From Bradyrhizobium manausense (GTDB lineage: Bacteria > Pseudomonadota > Alphaproteobacteria > Rhizobiales > Xanthobacteraceae), in assembly GCF_001440035.1 (NCBI RefSeq), contig NZ_LJYG01000112.1, forward strand, positions 615,756 through 679,755: a stretch of DNA of 64,000 nt. Direction: 5' to 3'. A program made the translations under genes and the position numbers. Shown piece after piece: positions 40,135 through 49,263 of this stretch (its first letter is position 1; the number at the start of each line of letters is the position of its first letter). Under the pieces are notes generated by a model that ran no database searches, was not told the DNA's origin, and was given only the letters and a program-made list of their open reading frames with translations.

Positions 40135-41124
40135 CTACAGCACTTGTAGCCCGATTGATTTGATCACCGGCGCAAGGCTTGCCGAGGTGGCATCGACAAC
40201 CCGCTGGAATTTTTCCGGACTTGAATCGCTGTCGGGCTCCATGCCCTGCGCGCGATATCTAGCCTGCAGTGCTGGATCGGCCATCGCCGCCCGCGTTGCC
40301 TGCGCGATGCGGTCGATGATCGCATCGTCGGTTTTTGTCGGAGCGAAAAGGCCGAACCATCCCTCGTAGCTGAGATCAGGCATGCCGGATTCAATCGCGG
40401 TCGGGATGTCAGGCGCGCCGCTCAAGCGCCTGTCGGTGGTGACCGCAAGCAGCCTTATTTTGCCGGCCCGTCTCAGTTGCTGCAATTGGTCCGACATCAC
40501 GGCAATGACGAGCGATATCTGACCGCTGACGAGATCGTTGGTAGCCTGCGAGATTCCCCGATAGGGAACGTGGACGATATCCAGGCTGCCTGCCTGCTGC
40601 TTGAACAGTTCCCCCACGAGGTGATTGCCGGTGCCGATGCCCGGGGTCCCATAGGACAGCGCGCCCGGTTTGCTCCTGGCATAGGCGATCAGGCCTTGCA
40701 GATCCGTAGCAGGCAGCGACGGATGGACGGCGAAAACCAGTGCGCTGCTGATCAGGCGATAGATCGCCCGGAAATCCCCGACCGAATAGGAAGGATTTGG
40801 CGTCGTCAGCGGGATGATGACCTGCGTGCTGCCGTTTCCCAGAAGCAGCGAATAGCCATCGGGCTTCTCGCGCGCCACCGCGGTGGTCCCGATCGCGCCG
40901 CCTGCACCGCCAACATTTTCCACAAATGTCGGACCGAGTTGAGACGACATCTTCTCGACCCAGGGGCGACCGATCTGATCACCCGAGCCGCCGGCCGCAT
41001 AGGGAATCACAAGGCGAATGGGCCGCGATGGATAGTCAGCGGCTTTCCCGCTGCGCGAGAGTCCGGGGAGCGCAACGGCAAACGTGGCCGCGTTGACGAA
41101 ATCTCGTCGCGAAAGGGAAGGCAT
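40135..41124 (-). CDS. Tripartite tricarboxylate transporter (TctC/Bug) family binding protein, orphan
   Basis: A 329-residue periplasmic binding protein of the Bug family, with a twin-arginine-like start (SLSRRDFVNAATFAVALPG), then PSRPIRLVIPYAAGGSGDQIGR, the Bug ligand-site signature, and later SYGTPGIGTGNHLVGELFK. These proteins bind carboxylates or other small organic acids. No TctA/TctB membrane partners are in the window, so it is an orphan that may serve a distant transporter or a sensor. It is oriented away from the STAND regulator at 41499. Confidence 0.88.
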   Translation of the reverse strand: MPSLSRRDFVNAATFAVALPGLSRSGKAADYPSRPIRLVIPYAAGGSGDQIGRPWVEKMSSQLGPTFVENVGGAGGAIGTTAVAREKPDGYSLLLGNGSTQVIIPLTTPNPSYSVGDFRAIYRLISSALVFAVHPSLPATDLQGLIAYARSKPGALSYGTPGIGTGNHLVGELFKQQAGSLDIVHVPYRGISQATNDLVSGQISLVIAVMSDQLQQLRRAGKIRLLAVTTDRRLSGAPDIPTAIESGMPDLSYEGWFGLFAPTKTDDAIIDRIAQATRAAMADPALQARYRAQGMEPDSDSSPEKFQRVVDATSASLAPVIKSIGLQVL

Positions 41125-41127
41125 GTC

Positions 41128-41541
41128 CTACTTCCGAACGTCGTAAGCTTTGATCAGCGGCGGGACCGGCTCCCAAAGCTCCAAACGCAGCAGGAGACAG
41201 CCATCGTCAATGGCACATGCGATCGGCGTGCCATCATGGAATGCGCGCAGAACGAGAGTGTCCATCCGTTTTCGACTAAGGTCCCTGCGCAAGCCAGACA
41301 GCTCGGTGGATGAGCAAGCCTCATCCAACAGTCTAAAGCCTTCATCTAACAACAATATTTTAAAATGCGCCGGGCTGGCTGAAGCTACGGCGCGTAGACC
41401 TGCAGCGCTCCCGCTGCTTTCGTCGGGTTTACTGTACGCTTCGTTCTGATAGGACAAGGACAGACAACTTTGACTCCCCGCTGCGGGGACGATGGCGCGT
41501 GTCAGACAACAACCAAGACTCGGCCATTTCTTTTGGGCCAT
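41128..41541 (-). CDS. Doubtful small open frame between the Bug gene and the STAND regulator
   Basis: A possible 137-residue product with no recognised family. Its C-terminal third (LVLRAFHDGTPIACAIDDGCLLLRLELWEP, given here as one hydrophobic stretch split by charged residues) looks protein-like, whereas the N-terminal part is Ser/Cys-rich and overlaps the first 43 bases of the regulator on the other strand. The segment around 41340-41370 is notably AT-rich (AACAATATTTTAAAA). A shorter start near 41268 is possible. It fills an otherwise gene-free 374-base gap; a gene remnant or promoter region are equally likely. Confidence 0.25.
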   Translation of the reverse strand: MAQKKWPSLGCCLTRAIVPAAGSQSCLSLSYQNEAYSKPDESSGSAAGLRAVASASPAHFKILLLDEGFRLLDEACSSTELSGLRRDLSRKRMDTLVLRAFHDGTPIACAIDDGCLLLRLELWEPVPPLIKAYDVRK

Positions 41542-44336
41542 TTCGACTGTTTCCGAAGTCCCGCCTCCTGGAGAAGGACGGCGCGCATCTTCATGTCGGC
41601 GGCCGTGCGCTCGACATCCTGATCTTCCTGGCCGAGCGGCCCGGCGAAGTCGTCGACAAGCGGGAGCTCGTCAAGCGTGTCTGGGCCAACGTGAATGTCG
41701 ACGATGGCAGTCTCCGTTTCCACATCGCGGCCCTGCGCAAGACACTCGGCGACACCGGCAAGTCGGCCCGCTACGTCGTCAACGTCCCCGGGCGCGGTTA
41801 TAGCTTCGTCGCGTCTCTCACCCAGGTTGCTCCAGCACCTTCTGCTCCCCCGACGGCTATCCCTCCGCCCCGCTCCCTTCCCGCTCCGCTCGCGCGGGTG
41901 ATCGGGCGAGACGAGGTCATCGAGAAGATTTCGGCCGGGCTCGCGATGCATCGTTTCGTGACGGTGGTCGGCCCAGGCGGCATCGGCAAGACCGCGGTGG
42001 CCGTGACCGTCGGCCATCGCCGGCTTGCCCATTTCGACGGGCATGTGTTCTTCGTCGACTTCGGACCGGTGCGGAAGCCTGAACTCGCAGCAATCACCAT
42101 CGCATCAGCGCTCGGGCTATCCGTCAATGCGGAGGATCCGGTCCCGGCCCTGTTGACGCACCTGCAGACGAAACCGACGCTGCTGATCTTCGACAGTTGC
42201 GAGCACGTGCTGGAGACGCTTGCACCGCTAGTCGAGCGCCTCGTTCGCGAGGTGCCGCGATTGCATGTGTTGGCGACCAGCAGGGAATCCTTCCGCAGCG
42301 ACGGCGAACGGATCTTTCGGCTGTTTCCACTGGATTGTCCGCCTCGGAGCGACGACCTCACCGTAACCGACGTCCTTGCCTATCCGGCCGCCCAGCTCTT
42401 CGTCGAGCGTATCGCGCAGAGCTCCGGACCGTTTCAGCTGAGCGCAGAAGACGCGCCGCTGGTGGCCGACATCTGCCGCCGCCTCGACGGCATCGCGCTT
42501 GCGATCGAGCTCGCTGCGGGGCGCGTCAACGCCTATGGCATCGCCGGCACGGCATCCCTGCTCGACAGCCGCTTTTCGCTGCAATGGCGCGGACGGCGCA
42601 CGGCCATCCCGCGACATCAGACGCTCGGCGCCGCGCTCGACTGGAGCTACGACCTGCTTCCCGCATCCGAGAGCGCGATCTTGCGGAGATTGTCCGTGTT
42701 CGCCGGACCGTTCACGCCGGAGGCGGCTGCCGCCGTCGCCTCGGGCGACGGGCTCAGTGCCGCCGCGACCATGGAGGCGATCGACAATCTCGTCACGAAG
42801 TCGCTGATCGCACCGTCAGCTGCGCGAACACTGCGCTATCGCCTGCTGGATACCACCCGCTCCTACGCGCTTGGCAAGCTGAACGAGGCCGGTGAAGCGC
42901 AGCGGATTGCGCAGCGGCACGCCAAATATTTTCGCGACCTTTTCGAGCGCGCCGAGGCCGAAACGTCCGCTCCACTGGCGGACTGGCTCGGCACCTACGG
43001 CGCCGAGTTGGACAATCTGCGCGCTGCGCTGGATTGGGCTTTTTCGCCTGAAGGCGATGGCCGGCTCGGCATCGCGCTGACGGCGGTGGCGGTCACGCTC
43101 TGGATCAGGCTTTCGTTGTTCGCCGAGTGTCGCGAGCGCGCCAGGACGGCGCTTGCCGCGCTGGGAGACCATGACGACGAGCGCGTGCGCATGCAGCTCC
43201 TGGCAGCGCTCGGCTGGTCGTTGATGTACGGCGAAGGACGGGCGCGCGAGGCCCGCCCGATCCTCGAGGCCACGCTTGAACTTGCCGAGAAGCTCGACGA
43301 CAAGGATTTCCGGTTGCGCGCCCTCTGGGGCCTCTCAATCGACCAGTTCAACAACGGAGCGTTCGGCAGGGCACGCGCGCTTGCCGACCGTTTCGCCGAA
43401 GCCGCGGCGCATTCACCCGACAAGACGGATCTCATGCTGGCGGACCGGCTGACGGCCGTCGTGCTGCATTATCTCGGAGACCAACGCGAGGCCCGCCTTC
43501 GTATCGACCGGGTGAATTCGTCCCTGCACGTGCTGGCCGAGAAGCCGAAGATCTTCCCGCTCGATCTGCGGATTTCGACGCAATACTTCCGCGCCCGCAT
43601 CCTGTGGCTCCAGGGTCATGCCGATCAGGCTTTGGCGTTGGCCGAACAGAATATCCACGAAGGTCGGGCCAACGGCCACGCGCTGACATTCTGTAGCGTG
43701 CTCGGACAAGCCGCCTGCCCGATTGCCTTCCTCGCCGGCGACTACGAGGCCGCCGAGCGCTACGGCACCGAGCTGCTCGAGCACGCCGATCGCCACGCCA
43801 TCCGGCTCTGGGGGCTGTGGGCCCGTGCGTTCAACGCGCTGGTCGCTGCAAAGCGCACAGACGTCGACGCAGGCCTGCCGCTGTTGCGAGACGAGCTCAA
43901 TCGCGCCGGCGATGCGCGCTTCCTGCCGCGCTTCCTTCCCCTGCTTGGCGAGCTCGCCGCGTGCTTCGGACAAGCCAATCAGGTTCACCATGGCTTCGAC
44001 ACGATCGAGAGCGCGCTGGCGCGCTGCAACGACAGGCAGGAGCGCTGGTATCTGCCGGAGCTGCTCCGCATCAAGGGTGAGCTGATGCGGAAGGAGTCAC
44101 CGCAATCGGATGCCGCAGATGCCTGCTTTCACGAAGCCATGGAGCTGACGGCACAGCAAGGCGCGCACTTCTGGCAGCTGCGCTGCGCGATCAGCATTGC
44201 GCAACTCAGGATTGGACGAGACCAGCGCGCCGAGGCGCGCGCGGTGCTCGAGAAGGCATGCAACGCGATGGCCGAAGGATCAGCGATCGCCGATATGCAG
44301 ATGGCGCGCGACCTGATCGCGCAGTTGCGGGCGTAA
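41499..44336 (+). CDS. STAND-type regulator: OmpR-like winged helix, NTPase, TPR repeats
   Basis: A 945-residue regulator. Residues ~8-106 are an OmpR/PhoB-type winged-helix DNA-binding domain (LHVGGRALDILIFLAERPGE, VPGRGYSF). A proline-rich linker leads to an NTPase with Walker A GPGGIGKT (158-165), Walker B LLIFDSCEH and a winged helix after it. From ~residue 480 to the end is a helical TPR-like array. Such proteins are ATP-driven switches in which the repeats sense a ligand. GTG at 41499 is the only sensible start. No clear target operon adjoins it, although the Bug gene is divergent. Confidence 0.85.
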   Translation: MSDNNQDSAISFGPFRLFPKSRLLEKDGAHLHVGGRALDILIFLAERPGEVVDKRELVKRVWANVNVDDGSLRFHIAALRKTLGDTGKSARYVVNVPGRGYSFVASLTQVAPAPSAPPTAIPPPRSLPAPLARVIGRDEVIEKISAGLAMHRFVTVVGPGGIGKTAVAVTVGHRRLAHFDGHVFFVDFGPVRKPELAAITIASALGLSVNAEDPVPALLTHLQTKPTLLIFDSCEHVLETLAPLVERLVREVPRLHVLATSRESFRSDGERIFRLFPLDCPPRSDDLTVTDVLAYPAAQLFVERIAQSSGPFQLSAEDAPLVADICRRLDGIALAIELAAGRVNAYGIAGTASLLDSRFSLQWRGRRTAIPRHQTLGAALDWSYDLLPASESAILRRLSVFAGPFTPEAAAAVASGDGLSAAATMEAIDNLVTKSLIAPSAARTLRYRLLDTTRSYALGKLNEAGEAQRIAQRHAKYFRDLFERAEAETSAPLADWLGTYGAELDNLRAALDWAFSPEGDGRLGIALTAVAVTLWIRLSLFAECRERARTALAALGDHDDERVRMQLLAALGWSLMYGEGRAREARPILEATLELAEKLDDKDFRLRALWGLSIDQFNNGAFGRARALADRFAEAAAHSPDKTDLMLADRLTAVVLHYLGDQREARLRIDRVNSSLHVLAEKPKIFPLDLRISTQYFRARILWLQGHADQALALAEQNIHEGRANGHALTFCSVLGQAACPIAFLAGDYEAAERYGTELLEHADRHAIRLWGLWARAFNALVAAKRTDVDAGLPLLRDELNRAGDARFLPRFLPLLGELAACFGQANQVHHGFDTIESALARCNDRQERWYLPELLRIKGELMRKESPQSDAADACFHEAMELTAQQGAHFWQLRCAISIAQLRIGRDQRAEARAVLEKACNAMAEGSAIADMQMARDLIAQLRA

Positions 44337-44357
44337 GCGGAGGTTTGCTGGCGAGCT

Positions 44358-44870
44358 CTATCCGCCTACGGCGGCGCGTCGGGGCAGCTTCCAGTCGGGC
44401 CGGATGAAGTGACAGGTGTAGCCGTCAGGGTAGCGTTCGAGATAGTCCTGATGCTCGGGCTCGGCCTCCCAGAATTCACCAACGGGAGCGACTTCGGTCA
44501 CGACCTTGCCGGGCCACAAGCCCGATGCTTCGACATCGGCAATGGTGTCGTTGGCAATGCGCTTCTGCTCATCCGACGTGTAGAAAATCGCAGAGCGGTA
44601 GCTCGTCCCCAGATCATTGCCCTGGCGATTGAGCGTCGTCGGATCGTGAATCTGGAAGAAGAACTCCAGCATGGTCCGGAAGCTGGTCTTCGCGGGGTCG
44701 AAGATGATCTCGATCGCTTCGGCGTGACCGTCGTGATTGCGATAGGTGGCGTTCTTCACCCGTCCGCCGGTGTAGCCGACGCGCGTTGCGATCACACCTG
44801 GCTGCTTGCGGATGAGATCCTGCATGCCCCAGAAGCAGCCTCCCGCCAAAACCGCGCGCTCTGTCGTCAT
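44358..44870 (-). CDS. msrA: Peptide-methionine (S)-S-oxide reductase
   Basis: A 170-residue repair enzyme that reduces methionine-S-sulfoxide in proteins. The catalytic motif [10 protein letters not shown] (Cys12) and the family segments [18 protein letters not shown] and [12 protein letters not shown] are all present. It is followed on the same strand by nothing until the window moves to the plus-strand regulator, and is 88 bases from the OsmC gene, giving a small oxidative-stress group. Confidence 0.95.
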   Translation of the reverse strand: MTTERAVLAGGCFWGMQDLIRKQPGVIATRVGYTGGRVKNATYRNHDGHAEAIEIIFDPAKTSFRTMLEFFFQIHDPTTLNRQGNDLGTSYRSAIFYTSDEQKRIANDTIADVEASGLWPGKVVTEVAPVGEFWEAEPEHQDYLERYPDGYTCHFIRPDWKLPRRAAVGG

Positions 44871-44958
44871 GTGTCAGCTCCCGTCGTGCCAGGGATGTCC
44901 ATCCGGTTCCAGCCCTTCGGCGAGGAACCGGATGGCCAATCTATTCGAAGCGGGCCGG

Positions 44959-45381
44959 CTAGACCAGCTTGGCGTCGAGGCTGATGTCGGCGTTGAGGAC
45001 CTTGGATACCGGGCAGTTCTTCTCGGCCTCGCCGGCAATGCGGGCAAAGCCGGCATCGTCGAGATTAGGCACCTTGGCGCGCAACGTCAGCGCCGACCTG
45101 CTGATCTTGAATCCCTTCCCTTCGGGCTCGAGGGTGACGGCGGCCTCAGTGGAGAGTTCGGTCGGGGTAAAGCCCGCGAGTTGAAGACCGAACGCCAGCG
45201 CCATCGTGAAGCAGCCGGCATGCGCGGCCGCGATCAATTCCTCGGGATTGGTGCCCTTCTCGTTCTCGAAGCGGGTCTTGAACGAATAGGGCGTCTCGGC
45301 CAGCACGCCGGATTCGCTGGAGAGATGGCCTGTGCCGTCGCGACCAGTGCCCTGCCATACAGCTCTTGCCTTGCGGATCAT
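44959..45381 (-). CDS. OsmC-family peroxiredoxin
   Basis: A 140-residue OsmC/Ohr-fold thiol peroxidase. Both reactive cysteines are seen: HAGCFTM (Cys57) and KNCPVSKVL (Cys123), with the helix [17 protein letters not shown] in the OsmC rather than Ohr pattern. It detoxifies organic hydroperoxides. It is upstream of msrA on the same strand, in keeping with shared oxidative-stress roles. Confidence 0.92.
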   Translation of the reverse strand: MIRKARAVWQGTGRDGTGHLSSESGVLAETPYSFKTRFENEKGTNPEELIAAAHAGCFTMALAFGLQLAGFTPTELSTEAAVTLEPEGKGFKISRSALTLRAKVPNLDDAGFARIAGEAEKNCPVSKVLNADISLDAKLV

Positions 45382-45552
45382 CTCTCGTTTCTCCTTGCTT
45401 GATTTGGGCTCGTCCAGCGGCGCTCCCCACCGATGAAAGGGCCATTGGCGCGCCGCCCCCGTATCGCCTACAACCGGTCGAGCGCCGCAGCGGTTCCATC
45501 AACTGCCAACCTGTCGGAGGTGGAAGCCCGGCGGGTTCTAGCGTGGGCCGCA

Positions 45553-46242
45553 TCAGGTCGGCAGCGGCTGGCCGGCCTGCTCGCGTACGATGTAATCGGC
45601 GTACCAGTCCGGCCAGTTCTCGTCGTGTCCGCCGGTTCGCTTCTCGTGCTCGCCATGCGCCGCGGCGGCGCGCCGCAGCGCGCCCGCAAGCTCGCTTGAC
45701 GAGGTGAACGTGGCGTCCTCCGCTTCGATGCGACCCGGCAACCGGGTCGTGACCTCCTGAAGCAGCCAGCCGTTGCCGTCTGGATCTCTGAATGAAGCAA
45801 ACGAGCTGTAGCTGCCGCGTTTCGGATCAGCGCCGTTGAGCCTGATGCGGCCAAACAGATAAGGCTCGTCCGTCCCGGCGTGAACATCGCCGCCGCCATG
45901 GAAGGGTTCACTGACCCCAACGCCACGGGCGAGCAGATCCTGAGTTGCGGCCTTGAGGTCGGAGACGACAAGATACAGGCCCTGGGCCGAGCCAGGGACC
46001 GCCGATGTGACGTTCTTGCCGAAAATCACCGAGCAGGCCGAGCCCGGCGGCGTGAACTGAACGACGCGCCAGCCATCGGCAGAGGCGAAATCGGCATCCA
46101 GTCTCCAGCCGAGGCTCGCATAAAATATTTTGGCGCGGTCCACATCCGATACCGGAATGACAATGACTTCGAGCTTGAGATCGGCTCGCTGCGATCTCGA
46201 CGCTTTTGTTTCGACGCCGTGCGCCGTCTCGATGATGGTCAT
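45553..46242 (-). CDS. VOC (glyoxalase/dioxygenase fold) protein with conserved C-terminal extension
   Basis: A 229-residue protein. Residues ~25-165 are a vicinal-oxygen-chelate fold (LEVIVIPVSDVDRAKIFYAS, then SFRDPDGNGWLLQEV). Residues ~170-229 form an extra tail ending HEKRTGGHDENWPDWYADYI then VREQAG, a Trp-rich segment that I recall as a recurring tail in rhizobial proteins but cannot name. The 171-base gap to the OsmC gene and the 489-base gap upstream show no other gene. Substrate unknown. Confidence 0.8.
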   Translation of the reverse strand: MTIIETAHGVETKASRSQRADLKLEVIVIPVSDVDRAKIFYASLGWRLDADFASADGWRVVQFTPPGSACSVIFGKNVTSAVPGSAQGLYLVVSDLKAATQDLLARGVGVSEPFHGGGDVHAGTDEPYLFGRIRLNGADPKRGSYSSFASFRDPDGNGWLLQEVTTRLPGRIEAEDATFTSSSELAGALRRAAAAHGEHEKRTGGHDENWPDWYADYIVREQAGQPLPT

Positions 46243-46731
46243 GTCGAACTCCCTGAGTTGAAGTGCAGGTTCGAGCGTTGAAGCCGCTGTTCAGGCCGGC
46301 GAGATGTGTTCGAACGCCCCCGTCATTCGGCCGAGATTTGATATCGGGCATCGTAGTCTTCCCCCGTTGGGAATAGGCCTGATCGCAGGTTATACTGATA
46401 TAGACTTGCACCTCATGCTCGTTAGACGTTGCAAGATTTTGTTATGATCGGACGGCACGTGATCCTTGCGTGATACGACCGGTGCACCCGTTCTGAATGC
46501 GCGCGCCGCTGGAAGCTTCGGGGCGCGATGAGCCTTGCTCGCGTCTGGCGGCGGGATGGCCGGAAGGTCGGCGCGCAGGCTCTGCTTGCGCCGCTTGTTG
46601 CGCCCTGAATTAGGAGCGTCTTCAACGGGATACCGCAAGATCTGGCTCTTGCAACTCCTAACAACTTCTAACACGCCAGGCCGCGCCCGCTCCGCCATGG
46701 TGATCCCAATTCATGGTGGATGCAGTGAGAC
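46243..46731. other. Divergent intergenic region, regulatory
   Basis: A 489-base gap between the minus-strand VOC gene and a plus-strand uncharacterised gene. It is locally AT-richer (GGTTATACTGATATAGAC near 46388, GATTTTGTTATGATCGG near 46435), suggesting promoters on both strands. It contains the inverted plus direct repeat block at 46635-46672 described separately. No coding sequence is convincing. Confidence 0.6.
46635..46672 (+). promoter_or_regulatory. Operator-like block: inverted repeat plus CTAAC-N5-CTAAC
   Basis: GCAAGA (46635-46640) and TCTTGC (46647-46652) form an inverted repeat, and five bases later come two direct CTAAC repeats ten bases apart (46658-46662 and 46668-46672). 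The block ends 59 bases before the uncharacterised gene at 46732. The same layout recurs before the AraC-type gene at 47566. Direct repeats one helical turn apart are typical of AraC-family binding. Confidence 0.55.
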
Positions 46732-47439
46732 ATGGCACTTCTCGACGATGCGATCGACGCCTGCGGGGGACTGGCCCGCTGGAACAGCTTGAGCCGGTTC
46801 ACCCTGCATTTGTCCGTCGGCGGAACGCTGTTCGCGGACGCCGGGCATGCCCGCGAATTCAAGGATGTCACCGCGGAAGGATCGATGCGCACACAATCGG
46901 TGCGCTTCACGGGGATCACCGGCGGCGAACAGTCAGGCGCGTTCGCGCCTGATGCGATCACGATCGAAACCCTCGACGGTCAGTTGCTGCGGACCTTGAG
47001 CAACCCCAGTCTCGCCGTCCCCACCAACGGCACGCATGCGCTGGCGGACGAGCTGCATCTGGTTTTCTTCTGCGGAGTCCAGATCTGGAACTATCTCACC
47101 ACCCCATTCCTTCTCGCCCGTCCTGACGTTGCGATCGAGGAGCTGCCGCCGTGGCGGGAGAACAATGAGACGTGGCGGCGCCTTCGCGCGCAATTGCCGC
47201 CGAGCCTGATCAATCTTGCGTCCGAACAGGTGTTCTACTTCGATGAAAATGCCTTGCAGCGGCGAACCGATCACGATCTGCTCGGCGCGCGTGTCGCGCA
47301 CTATTCATGGGCTCACGACAATTTCGGCGGCATCGTCGTTCCGACCCTGCGGCGCACGCTGATGCAACAGCCCGACGGCAGCGCTATCGCCAGGCCGGTG
47401 CTGATCGACGTCGAGATCTTCGACGCTGTCTTCGAGTAG
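46732..47439 (+). CDS. Uncharacterised protein next to an AraC regulator
   Basis: A 235-residue cytoplasmic protein of a family I have no function for. Visible features are a beta-rich middle (RFTLHLSVGGTLFADAG), the segments WRRLRAQLPPSLINLASEQV and FYFDENALQRRTDHDL, and a C-terminal GGIVVPTLRRT. The pattern of strands ending in a charged, aromatic pocket could indicate a lipocalin-like fold, but this is a guess. It shares an operator-like block with the AraC gene downstream, so the two probably form one small regulon. Confidence 0.7.
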   Translation: MALLDDAIDACGGLARWNSLSRFTLHLSVGGTLFADAGHAREFKDVTAEGSMRTQSVRFTGITGGEQSGAFAPDAITIETLDGQLLRTLSNPSLAVPTNGTHALADELHLVFFCGVQIWNYLTTPFLLARPDVAIEELPPWRENNETWRRLRAQLPPSLINLASEQVFYFDENALQRRTDHDLLGARVAHYSWAHDNFGGIVVPTLRRTLMQQPDGSAIARPVLIDVEIFDAVFE

Positions 47440-47490
47440 CGGGGCAAGTCTCTGGGACCTGGTTCAAGGGAACTTTCTGCGATCGATGAC

Positions 47491-47530
47491 TGCAGATTGT
47501 CTGCATCTACAGAATCTAACAGTTCCTAAC
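47491..47530 (+). promoter_or_regulatory. Second operator-like block: inverted repeat plus CTAAC-N5-CTAAC
   Basis: TGCAGA (47491-47496) and TCTGCA (47500-47505) form an inverted repeat, followed after ten bases by CTAAC repeats at 47516-47520 and 47526-47530. The block lies 35 bases before ATG 47566 of the AraC-type gene (92 before the alternative ATG 47623) and matches the layout at 46635-46672, suggesting autoregulation plus control of the neighbour. Confidence 0.55.
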
Positions 47531-47565
47531 GGGCTTCGAGGCCGGCTCGCGCATATGCTGTCACC

Positions 47566-48126
47566 ATGCCGAGGGGTTCGGAGTCCCGTGGTCACAGCGA
47601 ACGAGCTTTGAGAGAACAGGCGATGCTGACGGAATTGCAGACGGTTTACACCCGGATCGACCTTGCGGCGGGGCCCCGGGATCACGAGGTCCGCCCCGAA
47701 TTGCCACGCGCCAAGGTCAATGCTCTGCCGAAATGGCGGCTCCGACGCGTCGAACAACACATCGCCGCTCATTTCGAACGCGGCATCAGCCTGTCCGAGC
47801 TCGCCGGCGTCGCAGGCCTCTCCAGGATGCATTTCGCCGCGCAGTTCCGTGCAGCGACCGGATATCGTCCGCGCGAATATCTGCTCAACCATCGCATCGA
47901 GCAGGCGAAGTCGCTGTTGACGACATCAGAGAGACCGTTGGCCGAGATCGCTCTTGCAGTCGGCTTTAGCACTCAGGCGCACTTTTCGACCGTCTTCAAG
48001 CGCATCAGCGGCGAGACCCCGGCGCGCTGGCGTGCGGCCAGCAAGAGCCACCGGCCTGACGTTGAAACGCTGCCACGACGGCGTCCATCATGGGATCAGG
48101 GCCACATCGTGAGCACGGCGGCATGA
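47566..48126 (+). CDS. Short AraC-family regulator, DNA-binding part only
   Basis: A protein of up to 186 residues consisting almost only of an AraC-type double helix-turn-helix (residues ~60-165: ISLSELAGVAGLSRMHFAAQ, then LAEIALAVGFSTQAHFSTVF). There is no cupin sensor domain; the N-terminal ~55 residues are short and unstructured-looking. The start could instead be ATG 47623, since neither site has a strong ribosome-binding sequence. It probably binds the CTAAC repeats in its own promoter and before 46732. Without a sensor domain it may be controlled by amount rather than ligand. Confidence 0.85.
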   Translation: MPRGSESRGHSERALREQAMLTELQTVYTRIDLAAGPRDHEVRPELPRAKVNALPKWRLRRVEQHIAAHFERGISLSELAGVAGLSRMHFAAQFRAATGYRPREYLLNHRIEQAKSLLTTSERPLAEIALAVGFSTQAHFSTVFKRISGETPARWRAASKSHRPDVETLPRRRPSWDQGHIVSTAA

Positions 48127-48173
48127 CAACGCTCTCGACAACCCGCTTGGCGTAAGTGCGCTGCCACTGCGCC

Positions 48174-48249
48174 GGCTCGCGCCCTCCTCCTCCCGGGCCT
48201 ACGAGCCTCTTGGGGCCGCCCTGCACCCTCACAGGACGGCCCCTTTTTT
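48174..48249 (+). ncRNA. Candidate cuckoo-type (anti-Shine-Dalgarno CCUCCUCCC) small RNA
   Basis: The stem GGCTCG (48174-48179) / CGAGCC (48202-48207) presents a loop containing CCTCCTCCTCCC (48183-48194), directly followed by a strong intrinsic terminator hairpin ending in six T. A hairpin loop with the anti-Shine-Dalgarno motif CCUCCUCCC plus a terminator hairpin is the layout of the alphaproteobacterial cuckoo/CcsR-type RNAs. The 5' end is not determined; it may be processed from the 3' end of the AraC-type mRNA (stop at 48126). No clear promoter is seen. Confidence 0.5.
48212..48249 (+). terminator. Intrinsic terminator after the AraC-type gene
   Basis: GGGGCCGCCCTG (48212-48223) pairs with CAGGACGGCCCC (48232-48243) around an eight-base loop with one mismatch, then TTTTTT (48244-48249). 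The T-run is on the plus strand only, so it stops transcription from the AraC-type gene and small RNA, not the converging peptide-transporter operon. Confidence 0.9.
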
Positions 48250-48283
48250 CATGGCGCCGCGGTTTTCGGCATCACGAATGCGC

Positions 48284-49263
48284 CTATCCCGTCGGCAGCG
48301 CATCCAGATGACAGGCGACCCATTGCTCGCCTTCCGCCGAACGAAGCTGCGGCTCTTCGGTCCGGCAGCGATCGAAGACGTACGGGCAGCGGGTATGGAA
48401 GCGGCAGCCTTTCGGAGGGTTGATCGGGCTCGGCACGTCGCCGCCGAGGATGATGGGACTGCGCTTGGCCCCCGGGTCCGGCAGCGGGACCGCCGAGAGC
48501 AGCGCCTTGGTATAGGGATGTCGCGGCGCTGCAAAGATCTGCCGCCGGGGCGCCACCTCGACGATCTTGCCGAGATACATTACCGCGACGCGATGGGTCA
48601 TATGCTCGACGATGGCGAGATCATGGCTGATGAAGAGCAGCGCCAGGCCAAACTCGCGCTGCAGATCCTGCAGCAGGTTGACGATCTGCGCCTTGACCGA
48701 GACGTCGAGCGCCGAGACCGCCTCGTCACAGACGATCAGCTCGGGCTCGGCCGCCAGCGCCCTGGCGATGCCGATGCGCTGACGCTGACCGCCGGAGAAC
48801 TCGTGTGGCCGGCGGTTCAGCGCCTCGCGCGGCAGGCGCACCGTGTCCATCAGCGCGGTCACGCGCGTTTCGAGATCGGTTGCCGATTTGGCGAGGCCGA
48901 AATTGCGGATTGGCTCGGCCAGAATGTCGCGCACCCGCATGCGCGGATTGAGGCTCGAGAACGGATCCTGGAACACGACCTGCACGCGCCGGCGCATCTG
49001 GCGCATCGTGCTCGGCAGCGCATCGTCGATGCGCTGGCCGTCGAGGATCACCTGGCCCGACGTCACATCGAACAACCGCAGGATCGCGCGGCCGACCGTC
49101 GACTTGCCGCAGCCGGATTCGCCGACCAGCGACAGAGTCTCGCCGCGCGCGATCTCGAACGAGACGCCGTCGACGGCATAAACGAATTCGGAGTTGCGCC
49201 CAAACAGGCCCTTGTTGACAGGAAAATGCTTCTTGAGGTCGTTGACCTGGAGCAGCGGGACAC

